DNA from: Lysinibacter sp. HNR
GTDB taxonomy: Bacteria; Actinomycetota; Actinomycetes; Actinomycetales; Microbacteriaceae
DNA: 64,000 bases
Assembly: GCF_029760935.1 (NCBI RefSeq)
Contig: NZ_CP121684.1
Coordinates: forward strand, 2,542,001 to 2,606,000
Direction: 5' to 3'
The notes under the pieces were generated by a model, which saw only the letters and a list, made by a program, of their open reading frames with translations, had not been told where the DNA came from and made no database searches. Numbering within the stretch: position 1 is the stretch's first letter; each line of letters opens with the position of its first letter. The position numbers and the translations under genes are program-made. Positions 1-9,060 of this stretch are shown here, piece by piece.

Positions 1-1372
1 ATACCGATGTGCGTATGGCATTAACAATTGGGTATCGTCCGCGGGTGGTATTTCCAACAGCCCAAATGTGCGGTAATGGTTTTCCGCTGGATCGCTCCAC
101 CGCTAGACGTCTACTCACGGGGAGAGCGCCCACCTCTTCGTCATCTCCAGCAAGTTCAAGAACGCTCCGGCCATCAAATTTCCAGTTTGAACTTTTGAAC
201 CCAGCAGCCCACACAAGAGCGTCAAGCTCCTCTATTTTTCTCCCGGGACCGTGGAGTTCAAATTTTTTATCGCCGCGATGAATAAAGTGATCACTCCCGT
301 GCACAACAAGACTCCCCTCCCTGAAGGCAAGGTCAAGAAGGATTGCATTTTCTAGCGGCATCGCAGAAACGTATCGCACTATCCAACGGTATATCGCCTT
401 CTTCAGAGCAAACATCTTACGCGACGACAATTCGCTCCAATGCTCATTAGCAAGGTCAACAAACTCCCCTACGGCAAGCTGCCAATGAGATTTCCCCTCG
501 CTCGCCGCGACGATGTCACTCCTCAACTGCGAGCTCGCCGACTCTTCAACCCGCTCTCCCAGGAGCTCGGATTTACCGTAGTTTTCCCCAAACTGTGCCA
601 GATAATTGCTGAGCCCTTGACAGAACCTTTGGGGCGAAGAACTCCAGTCTTTAAAACGTCGAATCCCTATGGGAAAAGGGGAACCAAGCGGATTCTCCTT
701 TCTCACAGCCGGGAGCTGACCACTCGGGCTCACCATGACGACTCGTGACGACGCAGCTAAAACTGACCTAGCCGCGTCGATGGCGCTGAGCTTTGTGCCG
801 AGAACCCCAACAACACTTCCCGGGTGTTCTTGAAGAAAACGTTGAAACCCCGGGTCATATGGCGAATTATACTCACGCAAACTAGTTGACCGGTCAGTAA
901 TACCGCTCGGACGGTTTAGTGCGCTTAACCCAGGAGCCAGAACCACCTCATCAAACTCATGCGGGTTTTGCGAACTTCCAACCAGGGCAACACCCGTATC
1001 CCGGATAAATATTTTGGAAACTTTTTCGTTTGTAATGTTAACCTGCTGACCAGAGTTTCCCAGCCGAAGGTTTTCTAAAGAGGATCTTAAATAATTACGA
1101 TATAACTGACGAGGCACAAACTGTTCTTGGAGCGGGGAGTTGTTGTTACCGCCTAGCCAGCGCGAGAAGTGAAAATCATCATCCGCGCGAAGCGACATTC
1201 CAGCCACGCTTGTGTTGCATAAGTGACCCTGATCCGGGGTATCAAAAGCTTCCCCTCCGATCCCACCCTTTTCTTCAAAAACTTCAAGATGCTCGACGTC
1301 GGGCAGATCTGCAAGCGCAAGCGCCGCAGCAGTTCCGGATCCCCCCGCACCAATGATTGCAATTCGAGTCAC
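1..1372 (-). CDS. FAD/NAD(P)-binding protein (NAD_binding_9-like), 3' end outside window
   Basis: Reading the minus strand from a GTG at 1372 gives an uninterrupted frame of 457 codons running off the left edge, so the C-terminus is missing. The protein opens with a Rossmann dinucleotide fold, GAGGSG at residues 8-13, followed by an acidic strand end (EVFEEK). It then has the pattern HLCNTSVAGMSL...FSRWL and PRQLYRNYL, which resembles the YdhS-like FAD/NAD(P)-binding family. A second conserved patch (GVLGTKLSAIDAA) fits a second nucleotide-binding segment. The start is well supported: GGAGG lies 8 bases upstream, and the GTG overlaps the stop of the preceding small gene. Such enzymes are flavoproteins of mostly unknown substrate; a redox role is inferred. 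A second, longer member of the same family lies at 44162-46309. Confidence 0.72.
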   Translation of the reverse strand, partial: MTRIAIIGAGGSGTAAALALADLPDVEHLEVFEEKGGIGGEAFDTPDQGHLCNTSVAGMSLRADDDFHFSRWLGGNNNSPLQEQFVPRQLYRNYLRSSLENLRLGNSGQQVNITNEKVSKIFIRDTGVALVGSSQNPHEFDEVVLAPGLSALNRPSGITDRSTSLREYNSPYDPGFQRFLQEHPGSVVGVLGTKLSAIDAARSVLAASSRVVMVSPSGQLPAVRKENPLGSPFPIGIRRFKDWSSSPQRFCQGLSNYLAQFGENYGKSELLGERVEESASSQLRSDIVAASEGKSHWQLAVGEFVDLANEHWSELSSRKMFALKKAIYRWIVRYVSAMPLENAILLDLAFREGSLVVHGSDHFIHRGDKKFELHGPGRKIEELDALVWAAGFKSSNWKFDGRSVLELAGDDEEVGALPVSRRLAVERSSGKPLPHIWAVGNTTRGRYPIVNAIRTSV

Positions 1373-1707
1373 TCTATTGTCCTCCCTCTGATCGAAAAGA
1401 ATTTTGCACCGGTCTCGTGCTCGCGGGCCTCAGCCAAGTCGTTTGAGACTGTGTTTTCTTGCACCACCCAAAAATCAAAGTCCACCCTGTCCATTTGTCG
1501 TGGGATTTCCAAGAGAATCTCGCCTCCCGACAAAAACACTCTCACCGTGCCCGAAAAAGGCGAAAAACCTCAAGGAGGTTCGCGTTGTTGTCGGAACAAG
1601 TCCAGCCCGTTGGCGGACAGCCCGCGTCTATCAGCAACAACATTGGAAAATGAAACTGAATCAACAGTGAGCATCTTCAATGGTTTAATCTTTGAGGCGG
1701 GTTGCAT
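1369..1707 (-). pseudogene. Small gene of unknown function interrupted by an in-frame TGA
   Basis: From an ATG at 1707, with GGAG five bases upstream, the frame runs 45 codons to a TGA at 1572-1570. It then continues open in the same frame for 66 further codons to a TGA whose last bases overlap the GTG of the FAD protein (GTGA overlap). The second part (beginning GFSPFSGTVRVFL and ending SIRGRTIE) reads like ordinary protein and has no convincing ribosome-binding site of its own. A former single gene of about 112 codons broken by one nonsense change is therefore the simplest reading. Two separate small genes, or a sequencing error, remain possible. I do not recognise the product. Its translational coupling to the flavoprotein suggests they act together. 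Confidence 0.45.
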
Positions 1708-1912
1708 CTGACTCCAACTTGTCAAATCACTCCATCGGGCATCACGTTTTCTAGAGTCTGTTCAGATTACGTCCGCTCGAACGGTTCAGTTGATTGCTAC
1801 TGCGCGACGGCCAGCATTTTCAATCATGTAAAGCGGCAATCGACACATATTTAGCTTAGCTTAAGATTATATTGCCTTAGTTTTCATATTCTAAATAAAG
1901 AGTTAATTTAGA

Positions 1913-1955
1913 AAAAAGGCCACCCGGCAAGATTTCTCAGTATCTTGCCGGGGCC
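1913..1955 (-). terminator. Rho-independent terminator of tRNA-Thr
   Basis: A perfect 11-bp inverted repeat (CCCGGCAAGAT at 1923-1933, ATCTTGCCGGG at 1942-1952, 8-base loop) is extended by GGCC/GGCC-type pairing at its base. On the minus strand it is followed by a run of T (GGCCTTTTTTCT). It lies just downstream of the tRNA. Confidence 0.85.
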
Positions 1956-1964
1956 ATCCATGGG

Positions 1965-2037
1965 AGCCGCCTGCGGGAATCGAACCCGCGACCTTTTCAT
2001 TACGAGTGAAACGCTCTGCCGACTGAGCTAAGGCGGC
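1965..2037 (-). tRNA. tRNA-Thr (anticodon CGU, reads ACG)
   Basis: The minus strand folds as a complete cloverleaf. The acceptor is GCCGCCT paired with AGGCGGC, the D arm is GCTC...GAGC, and the anticodon stem TTTCA/TGAAA encloses a loop with CGT at the anticodon. A T arm of the form GCGGGTTCGATTCCCGC follows. The 3' end reads T then CCCA, so CCA is not encoded in the exact position. A strong terminator follows. Confidence 0.95.
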
Positions 2038-2118
2038 CTCTAGTGTCACGCACAAGTTGTGCTGCACAATCAACTAGCATAGCGGAAGTTTTCACCTCCT
2101 CCGAAACCCCCTTCCCGA

Positions 2119-3111
2119 CTAGTCGTTAGCATCGGAAAAATGTCGCCCATGGGCATCGAGGTTTCGCCGGAGATGAAACGGCGTACGAAGCACAATTGAC
2201 CGATCAAGAACCGTTACCGAGGGGAAAGCCGTGGAAAGATACACCTCAAACCTGTCAAGATCAGTGATCGACTTCAGCCACACGGCAAGAACAATGTCGT
2301 AGCGCCCAAGGATGGAGGCGACCAGGCGCGACTCCCGGAGAAGAGTGAGCTGCTGCGCGGCCTCCGCCCGGTGCTCAGGCGGGACCCGTAGGAAAAACCA
2401 CGCGTATACCGGCCACCCGGAATACGGTCTTGCTATTTCGGTGCGAAGAACCAGGTTGCCGCTAGAGAGCTCACCGTGCAGGAGGGCCCGGGCCCTTCCC
2501 TGCGTAACATCTAACTCGATGGCCAGGGACTTCATAGTGATCCGAGGCTCACGATACAGCGCTCGATACAGCGCTGCTTCCTCCTCGAGCGAAGCGTTGG
2601 CAACACCGTGAGGTGGCTCCTGACCCTCGCTCAGCACATCAACTTCGGACGGGGTAAGCACGCGGAGCCTCCAGTTACGTGCATCGACAAACGCCGTGGT
2701 GATCATCTGGGTGCGCAGGGTGGTGATGCCGGGGAGCGACCCCATCCGTTCCAAAACGTAACCGCTCAGCTGATCGACGCTGTCGCACATGACCGTGACC
2801 AGTAAGACCCGCTGTCCGGTGGTGAGGTCAATCGACAAAACCTCTGGGTCACGCGCAAGCTGCCTGGCAATATCAAGGGTGGACGCGGGAGGACACTCGA
2901 TTTCGAGCAGGGCCGCGCTGGGCCGCCTCATCACCGAATAGTAGGCGGCGATCCAGGCGATGCCCTGCTCACGGAGTCTTTCCCAACGGCGCGAGAGGGT
3001 TACCGGATCCGCCCCCAGACTACGACCGAGCAGGAGCCACGAGGCGCGAGGACGAACCTGCAGCGCATTGATCAGTCGAAGATCATCGATTGATAATTCT
3101 TTTTTCTTCAT
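2119..3111 (-). CDS. Tandem Lrp/AsnC-family transcriptional regulator
   Basis: The 330-residue protein carries two Lrp/AsnC units in tandem. An N-terminal winged helix (LSIDDLRLINALQVRPRASW... then LSRRWERLREQGI) is followed by a ligand-binding RAM-type domain, then a second helix-turn-helix (LEEEAALYRALYREPRITMKSLA) and a second RAM domain. Normal Lrp proteins are about 150 residues, so this is a duplication/fusion form, known in actinobacteria. Such proteins sense amino acids and control their transport or catabolism. It is transcribed divergently from the DUF3100-amidohydrolase-serine dehydratase unit at 3255, with 143 bases between, so it is the likely local regulator. The effector is unknown; an amino acid such as serine is an inference from its neighbours. 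Confidence 0.85.
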   Translation of the reverse strand: MKKKELSIDDLRLINALQVRPRASWLLLGRSLGADPVTLSRRWERLREQGIAWIAAYYSVMRRPSAALLEIECPPASTLDIARQLARDPEVLSIDLTTGQRVLLVTVMCDSVDQLSGYVLERMGSLPGITTLRTQMITTAFVDARNWRLRVLTPSEVDVLSEGQEPPHGVANASLEEEAALYRALYREPRITMKSLAIELDVTQGRARALLHGELSSGNLVLRTEIARPYSGWPVYAWFFLRVPPEHRAEAAQQLTLLRESRLVASILGRYDIVLAVWLKSITDLDRFEVYLSTAFPSVTVLDRSIVLRTPFHLRRNLDAHGRHFSDAND

Positions 3112-3254
3112 AGAGAAACCCTAGATCTAGCTTTTCCATCAATTTACCAAGAAATTCACGATAGATACGTTACTTTGCTTTAATTGAACAACCGCATCCT
3201 GAGTGTCGCGATTTTAAGGTTCTTGTAGATGTATCGTCGAAGGAGACGCCCACC
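3112..3254. promoter_or_regulatory. Divergent promoter region between the Lrp-type regulator and the catabolic operon
   Basis: This 143-base AT-richer spacer must hold the start signals for both directions. A dyad-like AGATCTAGCT lies near 3123. A strong ribosome-binding site (AAGGAGACG) precedes the ATG at 3255. Binding of the tandem Lrp regulator here is inferred only from the divergent layout. Confidence 0.4.
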
Positions 3255-4742
3255 ATGTCCAATCAACACACAGTTCCACAGAAAGAACAGACAGCCACCA
3301 CGCAGATGACCACTCCCACAATCCGCCCCAGAATGCTCTGGGCACTGGTTGGTCTAATTCTTCTGCTCGGAGCGGGTGCTCAGCTCATCGGCCCCGCGGT
3401 AATTCCGCTGGGCTTTGCCTCCCTCACCATACTCCCTATGGTGTGGGGGCTTGTCGCTGGCGCGGTTGTCTCCGGTCAGCGAGTAAAGCCAATGCCCCTC
3501 GTCGCCCAGTATGCGGCCAGCACCATCATGTCGATTGCCGTGCTCCTACTCTGCGCGCGCCTCGCTTTCACCATCGGCCCTAACCTGGGGCTGCTTTTCG
3601 AGGCGGGACCGGCGCTGTTACTCCAGGAGGCCGGGCACCTCTTCGGGACGATACTCCTAGCGCTTCCGCTGGCCGTTCTTCTGAAGATGGGCCCCGCCAC
3701 CATCGGAGCCACCTTCTCGATTGATCGCGAGGGATCGTTTGCCATGGTGAGCGAACGCTACGGCCCCAACTCACCGCAGTATCACGGTGTGCTCTCAATG
3801 TATGTTTTTGGTACCGTTTTTGGGGCGATTCTGATCAGCCTTTTCGCCTCGATCGCCACTTCGCTGGGCATATTTGACCCCCTCGCCCTGGCCATGGGGG
3901 CCGGTGTAGGATCGGGCTCCATGATGGCGGCCGGGGCGGCTAGCGTTGCCGCAGCGCATCCCGAACTCAGCGACCAGGTGCTAGCACTTGCCGCAACCTC
4001 GAACCTGATAACAAGCATTCTCGGAATCTACGTTGGCATGTACGTAGCGCTCCCACTGGCCGGGAAGCTCTACGGTTTCCTCACCCGGCGTTCCGTCGCC
4101 CCACGGACGACCGCCGCAGCAACCGCAACAGCACAGGCAGCCTCTCCCGTAAGAACCACACAGGCCACAGCCGAGGGCACCACCCCAAATGTCGAAGCTG
4201 CACGTTCCGCCACGGATTCCAAGACCACGAGCACCACCCCAGGAACTGAGGCCGCGCCGCCGGCTCCCTCCGCATCCGTAATCGGATTCCCCGAAAAAAT
4301 GGATGTCACGATCCCCCTCTGGACAACCCTGATCGCCCTCCTTATAGTAGGCATCCCCATCTCCTCCATTGCGGCGGGGCAGTTCTCGCTACAGATCGTT
4401 GGGGGCTACCTCATCATGGCGGCCCTGGTAGCTATCGGGGTTTTGATCTCCCGAGTAAGCAGAGGTAAAGTTGCTGCAATCATCAGTGTCATCACGATCG
4501 GAGCCCTCGCCAGCAGCTCCCTCTCTCCCATTGCGGGCGTGCTGGGCGAGATGGTGGCAACCATCGACTTCCTCTCGGTCTGCACAGTGGTGCTCACCGT
4601 TGCCGGCCTCAGCCTAGGTAAGGATCTGCCGATGCTCAAGACCATCGGATGGAAAATCATCCCGGTGGGCATCGTATCAATCGCGGCCTCATATCTCCTC
4701 TCCGTCTTCATCGCCGAGTTTGCGCTCGGCTTCTGGGGCTAG
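3255..4742 (+). CDS. DUF3100-family membrane protein, putative transporter
   Basis: This 495-residue protein is strongly hydrophobic, with around ten membrane segments in two halves separated by a hydrophilic Ala/Thr-rich linker (roughly residues 285-340). The first half contains glycine-rich segments (MGAGVGSGSMMAAGAAS) followed by LAATSNLITSILGIYVGMY, typical of secondary-transporter cores. I match it to the DUF3100 family, whose members often stand beside M20 amidohydrolases; this is recognition from memory. AAGGAG precedes the ATG. It heads an operon with the amidohydrolase (56-base gap) and L-serine dehydratase, so uptake or efflux of the amidohydrolase substrate or product is the likely job. 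The substrate is unknown. Confidence 0.65.
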   Translation: MSNQHTVPQKEQTATTQMTTPTIRPRMLWALVGLILLLGAGAQLIGPAVIPLGFASLTILPMVWGLVAGAVVSGQRVKPMPLVAQYAASTIMSIAVLLLCARLAFTIGPNLGLLFEAGPALLLQEAGHLFGTILLALPLAVLLKMGPATIGATFSIDREGSFAMVSERYGPNSPQYHGVLSMYVFGTVFGAILISLFASIATSLGIFDPLALAMGAGVGSGSMMAAGAASVAAAHPELSDQVLALAATSNLITSILGIYVGMYVALPLAGKLYGFLTRRSVAPRTTAAATATAQAASPVRTTQATAEGTTPNVEAARSATDSKTTSTTPGTEAAPPAPSASVIGFPEKMDVTIPLWTTLIALLIVGIPISSIAAGQFSLQIVGGYLIMAALVAIGVLISRVSRGKVAAIISVITIGALASSSLSPIAGVLGEMVATIDFLSVCTVVLTVAGLSLGKDLPMLKTIGWKIIPVGIVSIAASYLLSVFIAEFALGFWG

Positions 4743-4798
4743 GTTCACGTACATATTTACAGCCCCTGCCTCCCACACCCTATAGAAAGAGACAAAAT

Positions 4799-6070
4799 AT
4801 GCCCACCCGCGCGATCAACGTTGAAGACAGCGTGAGCAGAATAAGCGAGCGCCTCATCGAGGTAAGCCACACCATTCATCAGAACCCCGAGCTTGCGTTT
4901 GAAGAGCATCAGGCGATGGCTGTTCTTGCAGCCGAGATTCAGACACACGGTTTTACGGTAGAACGGGGCGCCTACGGCCTACCGACCGCTTTTGAGGCCG
5001 TGCGAGGAACTGGAGACTTTCGGGTGGTGATCTGCGCCGAATACGACGCCCTCCCCCAAATCGGGCACGCGTGTGGCCACAATATCATTGCCGCAGCCGG
5101 GCTCGGAGCGGCAGTCGCCCTCGGCGAGGTGGCTGAGGACTATGGGCTCACGGTGGTGCTTCTGGGCACACCGGCAGAGGAGCACGGCGGGGGAAAGGCC
5201 CTCCTACTCGAACGTGGTGCGTGGAACGGAGCCACAATCTCGCTTATGGTTCACGGCGCGGCGGGCGAAAACGACGTGAGCTGCTCGCTGGTGAACACCC
5301 AAGCGGTAGACAGGTTTGATGTCACGTACACAGGTCGAGCCGCCCATGCCGCTGCGGCCCCCCACGAGGGAATCAACGCGGGAGACGCCGCAACCGTAGC
5401 GCTGGTTGCTATCGGACTGCTCCGGCAACAGCTCCGGGACGGCATCCGCCTGGGAGCTTTTGTCGACCACGGCGGAGAGGCTACAAACATCATCCCCGCA
5501 ATAACCCGATTGCGAGCCGAGGTAAGAGCATTCGACAGCGTCACGCTTGAGGATGCCAAGGAACGTATGCTGGCCTGCTTTGAGGGTGGAGCCATTGCGA
5601 CGGGGTGTCAGTGGGACGTACAGCGGTCTGAGCCGAGATACGAGGAGCTTGCTCAGAATCAGGTCCTCGCGGAAATCTGGGACGATCAGCTTCGTGCTCT
5701 TGGCCGCACCGTTGTGAGCGCTCACGCTCTCACCGGTGGTTCTACCGACATGGGAAACGTATCGCAGGCAGTCCCGTCGATTCACCCCATGATTATGGTG
5801 CGGGGAGCAACGGGTGTTCCCCACACTGAACAGTTTGCCCGTGACGCCGCAACCCCGGCGGCGGATGAGGCGATGCTACACGGTGCGCTAGCCCTGGCAA
5901 AAACCGTGCTCTCCGCCGCGTCCGAACCGTCCCGGTCACAGCTCATCAAGGAGGCCGCCCGGCAGCGGGACACAAACGCACGGCAACAGGAAGCAGGATC
6001 ATCGCGGCAGCAAATAAACTCACAACCAGAAGATTTTACTGGCAACCATCAGGCATGCCCTATAAAATGA
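4799..6070 (+). CDS. M20-family amidohydrolase (aminoacylase/AbgB-like)
   Basis: The 423-residue metallopeptidase-fold hydrolase shows the M20 signatures in order. EYDALP is at about 81-86, the metal-binding HACGHN at 90-95 and the catalytic PAEEHGGGK at 125-133. A central dimerisation domain (FDVTYTGRAAHAAAAPHEG) and a C-terminal metal-site region (TGGSTDMGNVSQAVPS) follow. Members hydrolyse amide bonds of N-acyl amino acids or p-aminobenzoyl-glutamate. The ATG at 4799 fits the usual N-terminus (about 30 residues before QNPELAFEEH). The last ~50 residues are a Gln/Ser/Arg-rich tail outside the family core, and they overlap the start of sdaA by 16 bases. The adjacent serine deaminase suggests an N-acylserine or other seryl conjugate as substrate, which is an inference. 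Confidence 0.85.
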   Translation: MPTRAINVEDSVSRISERLIEVSHTIHQNPELAFEEHQAMAVLAAEIQTHGFTVERGAYGLPTAFEAVRGTGDFRVVICAEYDALPQIGHACGHNIIAAAGLGAAVALGEVAEDYGLTVVLLGTPAEEHGGGKALLLERGAWNGATISLMVHGAAGENDVSCSLVNTQAVDRFDVTYTGRAAHAAAAPHEGINAGDAATVALVAIGLLRQQLRDGIRLGAFVDHGGEATNIIPAITRLRAEVRAFDSVTLEDAKERMLACFEGGAIATGCQWDVQRSEPRYEELAQNQVLAEIWDDQLRALGRTVVSAHALTGGSTDMGNVSQAVPSIHPMIMVRGATGVPHTEQFARDAATPAADEAMLHGALALAKTVLSAASEPSRSQLIKEAARQRDTNARQQEAGSSRQQINSQPEDFTGNHQACPIK

Positions 6071-7407
6071 CAGCCGTGTATGTCTCTGCGCTTGAGCTCT
6101 TCTCCATAGGGATCGGACCGTCAAGTTCGCACACCGTGGGGCCTATGCGGGCCGCGGCGGCATTTATCGAAGAGCTTACACCCCTGGGATTACTGCCCGG
6201 GGCATCCCGGATCGTCTGCCGGCTACACGGCTCTCTTGCCGCAACGGGCGTTGGACACGGCACTCCAGATGCCGTCATCGCGGGTCTCCGACTTCTTCGC
6301 CCGGAGAGCTGCAACCCCACCGAGGTTCACGGACAGTGGGCTCTCCTTGAGCAGGGCGAAAGCGTTCTTACAAGCGGCATCCGACTCACGCGCGAAGATT
6401 TTGTTTTTGAACCGTTTGAGCGAAGCTACGGTCATCCCAACTCAATGACTCTCCAATTGTGGGATGAAACGGGTCGCATCTTTGAACGCACCTACCTCTC
6501 AATCGGCGGAGGATTTATCGCCAGGGCGGGCGAAGAAGAAAAACCGCAGGACTCTTCTCGCATCCCCCAGGCACGCTACAGCAATGCCTCGGAACTTCTT
6601 GAACTCACCATCGACACAAGCATCGCCCAGGTAGCGTTCACTGACGAGGTGGCTTTTCACGGGAATGACGCGGCAATCGCGGGTTTGGACGCCATTTGGA
6701 ATGCCATGGAGTCCTGCATTCAGACTGGGCTGAAGGGCGAGGGGGTTCTCCCGGGTAGTCTCCGGGTTCCGCGTAGAGCCGCGGGGGTTATCGCCCAATT
6801 ACAAGGTAAGAAGGGCACCACATCTAGCGAAAGACTGATGGCGTATGCCCTGGCCGTAAACGAAGAAAATGCGGCCGGGGGGCGCGTGGTAACAGCCCCC
6901 ACAAACGGTGCGGCGGGGGTTATCCCGGCGGTGCTTTATCAATACGTCACCGAGCACAACGCAGAACCAGAGAAAATTCGTGAGTTCTTGCTCACGGCAG
7001 CCGCCATCGGCTCCATCATCAAGGCAAACGCGTCCATTTCGGGGGCTGAGGCCGGCTGCCAGGGTGAGATCGGCTCCGCCTGCTCAATGGCGGCGGCGGG
7101 ACTGTGTGCCGTTCTCGGAGGAACACCGCAGCAGGTCGAAAACGCCGCAGAGATTGCAATCGAGCACCACCTGGGGCTCACCTGTGACCCGGTAGGGGGT
7201 CTGGTACAGATCCCCTGTATCGAACGCAACGCTATCGCCGCCTCAACCGCGGTTACTGCAGCCCGCATCGCACTTTTGGGAAATGGGCAGCACGTCGTCT
7301 CGCTCGACACCGTTATTGAGACTATGCGCCAGACCGGCGCCGATATGTCCTCTCGCTACAAGGAGACAAGCCAGGCGGGACTTGCGGTTAACGTTGTTGA
7401 GTGCTGA
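6055..7407 (+). CDS. sdaA: L-serine dehydratase (L-serine ammonia-lyase), single-chain
   Basis: The 450-residue protein contains the fused beta and alpha domains of iron-sulfur L-serine dehydratase, which converts L-serine to pyruvate and ammonia in the cytoplasm. Visible are the N-terminal [20 protein letters not shown], the alpha-domain [16 protein letters not shown], and the cysteines of the [4Fe-4S] cluster and its surroundings ([17 protein letters not shown], then [16 protein letters not shown]). The start may be the ATG at 6055 or the in-frame ATG at 6067. Both overlap or abut the end of the amidohydrolase gene, implying translational coupling. As last gene of the operon it would feed the serine released by the amidohydrolase into pyruvate. 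Confidence 0.93.
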   Translation: MPYKMTAVYVSALELFSIGIGPSSSHTVGPMRAAAAFIEELTPLGLLPGASRIVCRLHGSLAATGVGHGTPDAVIAGLRLLRPESCNPTEVHGQWALLEQGESVLTSGIRLTREDFVFEPFERSYGHPNSMTLQLWDETGRIFERTYLSIGGGFIARAGEEEKPQDSSRIPQARYSNASELLELTIDTSIAQVAFTDEVAFHGNDAAIAGLDAIWNAMESCIQTGLKGEGVLPGSLRVPRRAAGVIAQLQGKKGTTSSERLMAYALAVNEENAAGGRVVTAPTNGAAGVIPAVLYQYVTEHNAEPEKIREFLLTAAAIGSIIKANASISGAEAGCQGEIGSACSMAAAGLCAVLGGTPQQVENAAEIAIEHHLGLTCDPVGGLVQIPCIERNAIAASTAVTAARIALLGNGQHVVSLDTVIETMRQTGADMSSRYKETSQAGLAVNVVEC

Positions 7408-7504
7408 GCGACGAGGTCACCTCCGGTAGTCACCTCGGCTGCATAAAACCCTATTTCACGGTCGGACTATGCAGAACACGCTATCCCGTGCACACTGCGA
7501 CGAC

Positions 7505-9043
7505 TCACTGCGACTCGCAGCGGGGGTCGGTGTCGGGCACCGTTCCCCGCAGAAAGTAGCTCTCTACCACGTCCGCGACACACGCATTCGAGGAGCTGTA
7601 AGCGGTGTGCCCCTCACCTACGTAGGTCACCAGCACCCCGCTATCAAGCTGCTCCGATAGCGCTACCGCCCACTCGTAGGGTGTTGCGGGGTCGTTGGTC
7701 GTACCAATAACCAGGATGGGGTCGGCACCCTCGGCATGCAGTTCACCCCGCGGAGTGGTGTTTTTGTAGGGCCACTGAGCACAGCCGATATCGCCATACC
7801 CTTGGAAACGCCCGAAGGTTGGTGCTGCCGCCGCCAGTTCCGAGGCCTGGGCGCGCATCACGGAGACATCGTCGTTGTACTCGTAGTCGAGACAGTTAAT
7901 CCCCATAAAGGCCTCAAACGAGTTGTCCTTGTATTTTCCATCCTCGCGACCGTGGTAAAGGTCGGCCGAGAGAAAGGCGAGGTCGGCGTTACCCGCAATT
8001 GTTGCCGTGAGAATTTGCTTGAGGGCGGGCCATGCTTCCTGACTGTAGAGCGGGGTGATGAGTGCGGTAAGCAGCGTTCCCGAGGATAGCCTGCGCCCGT
8101 CGGAGGCCGTGATCGGGTTGTTCTGCACCGAATCGAGAAGAGATCCCACCTGCGCCATTGCCTCGTCTACCGTACCGCGATAGGGGCAACCGGAGGACCC
8201 TATGCAGTCCGCGAGGAACGCCTTCATCGCGTTCTCAAAGCCGATTGTCTGTGTTTTGATCACCTCAAAGTTGCTCGTGGCGGGATCGATAGCCCCGTCG
8301 AGCACCAACCGTCCGACGTTCTGCGGGAAGAGTTCGGCGTAGTGAGCCCCAAGGTAGGTGCCGTAGGAGTAACCCAGATAATTGAGCTTGGAGTCTCCCA
8401 CAACCGACCGAAGCATGTCGAGGTCGCGCGCCGCACTCACCGTGTCCACGTACTGCAGTAGCGCTCCGGTATTTGTCTGACAGGCCTCTCCCAATTCGCG
8501 GGCCGATTCGCGGGTTTCCTGAATCCACGCGTCGGTTCCCACGGGGTTATCGGCAACACCAAAAAGATACTCGTCCATACGCTGAGCATCAAAGCAGGCA
8601 ACCGCGGAGGATTGTCCCACGCCCCGCGGGTCAAATCCGATCACGTCAAAAGCCTCTTGAAGGGGTTTACCTACCGCCCCGCTAATATTTTGGCTGATGT
8701 AGTCCACTCCCGAGGCTCCGGGACCGCCAGGGTTCACAAAAAGACTACCCTGTGCCGTGCCACCCAGGGCGCTCTGCCGCACGAGGGCCAGTTGAATCTT
8801 CTCCCCGGAGGGTTCTGCCCAGTTAAGCGGGGCTTCTGCCAGCGCGCACTCCATATCGTCGTCACAGGACGTCCAGGTGAGTTCCTGGCCGTAATATTCC
8901 TGCAGCTCTGCGGGTACGGAACTGTCTGCGGCGGGGGTTGATGTGCGTTCCACCGGGGCAACGCTGACGCATCCCGCCAGAAAGGTAGCAACAACACCAA
9001 ACGCAACAAGGACTCCTGCGCGACTAAAGCGGGTTGGGTACAT
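7505..9043 (-). CDS. Secreted lipoprotein alpha/beta hydrolase (tripeptidyl aminopeptidase-like)
   Basis: The 512-residue protein begins with a lipoprotein signal (VVATFLAGC) and carries the alpha/beta-hydrolase core of the SCO/TAP aminopeptidase group. NPGGPGASG forms the oxyanion region, DPRGVGQSS follows, and the nucleophile elbow GYSYGT lies at about residue 224. A C-terminal TAP-like domain supplies Asp (GTTNDPATP, about 451) and His (GEGHTAY, about 479). Family members release N-terminal tripeptides or hydrolyse esters outside the membrane. It lies 17 bases downstream of holB and may be co-transcribed with it. The exact substrate cannot be told from sequence. Confidence 0.85.
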   Translation of the reverse strand: MYPTRFSRAGVLVAFGVVATFLAGCVSVAPVERTSTPAADSSVPAELQEYYGQELTWTSCDDDMECALAEAPLNWAEPSGEKIQLALVRQSALGGTAQGSLFVNPGGPGASGVDYISQNISGAVGKPLQEAFDVIGFDPRGVGQSSAVACFDAQRMDEYLFGVADNPVGTDAWIQETRESARELGEACQTNTGALLQYVDTVSAARDLDMLRSVVGDSKLNYLGYSYGTYLGAHYAELFPQNVGRLVLDGAIDPATSNFEVIKTQTIGFENAMKAFLADCIGSSGCPYRGTVDEAMAQVGSLLDSVQNNPITASDGRRLSSGTLLTALITPLYSQEAWPALKQILTATIAGNADLAFLSADLYHGREDGKYKDNSFEAFMGINCLDYEYNDDVSVMRAQASELAAAAPTFGRFQGYGDIGCAQWPYKNTTPRGELHAEGADPILVIGTTNDPATPYEWAVALSEQLDSGVLVTYVGEGHTAYSSSNACVADVVESYFLRGTVPDTDPRCESQ

Positions 9044-9060
9044 CGGGGTCCTTTCGAGAC

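Noticed and set aside
1570-1572. Selenocysteine at the in-frame TGA
   Set aside because: No convincing SECIS-type hairpin, no cysteine-bearing redox motif around it, and no sel genes are seen; a nonsense change or error is simpler.
440-1711. Plus-strand frames of 60-160 residues at the left end
   Set aside because: Composition is Arg/Ser/Pro-rich as in shadows; the minus strand carries a clear flavoprotein gene instead.
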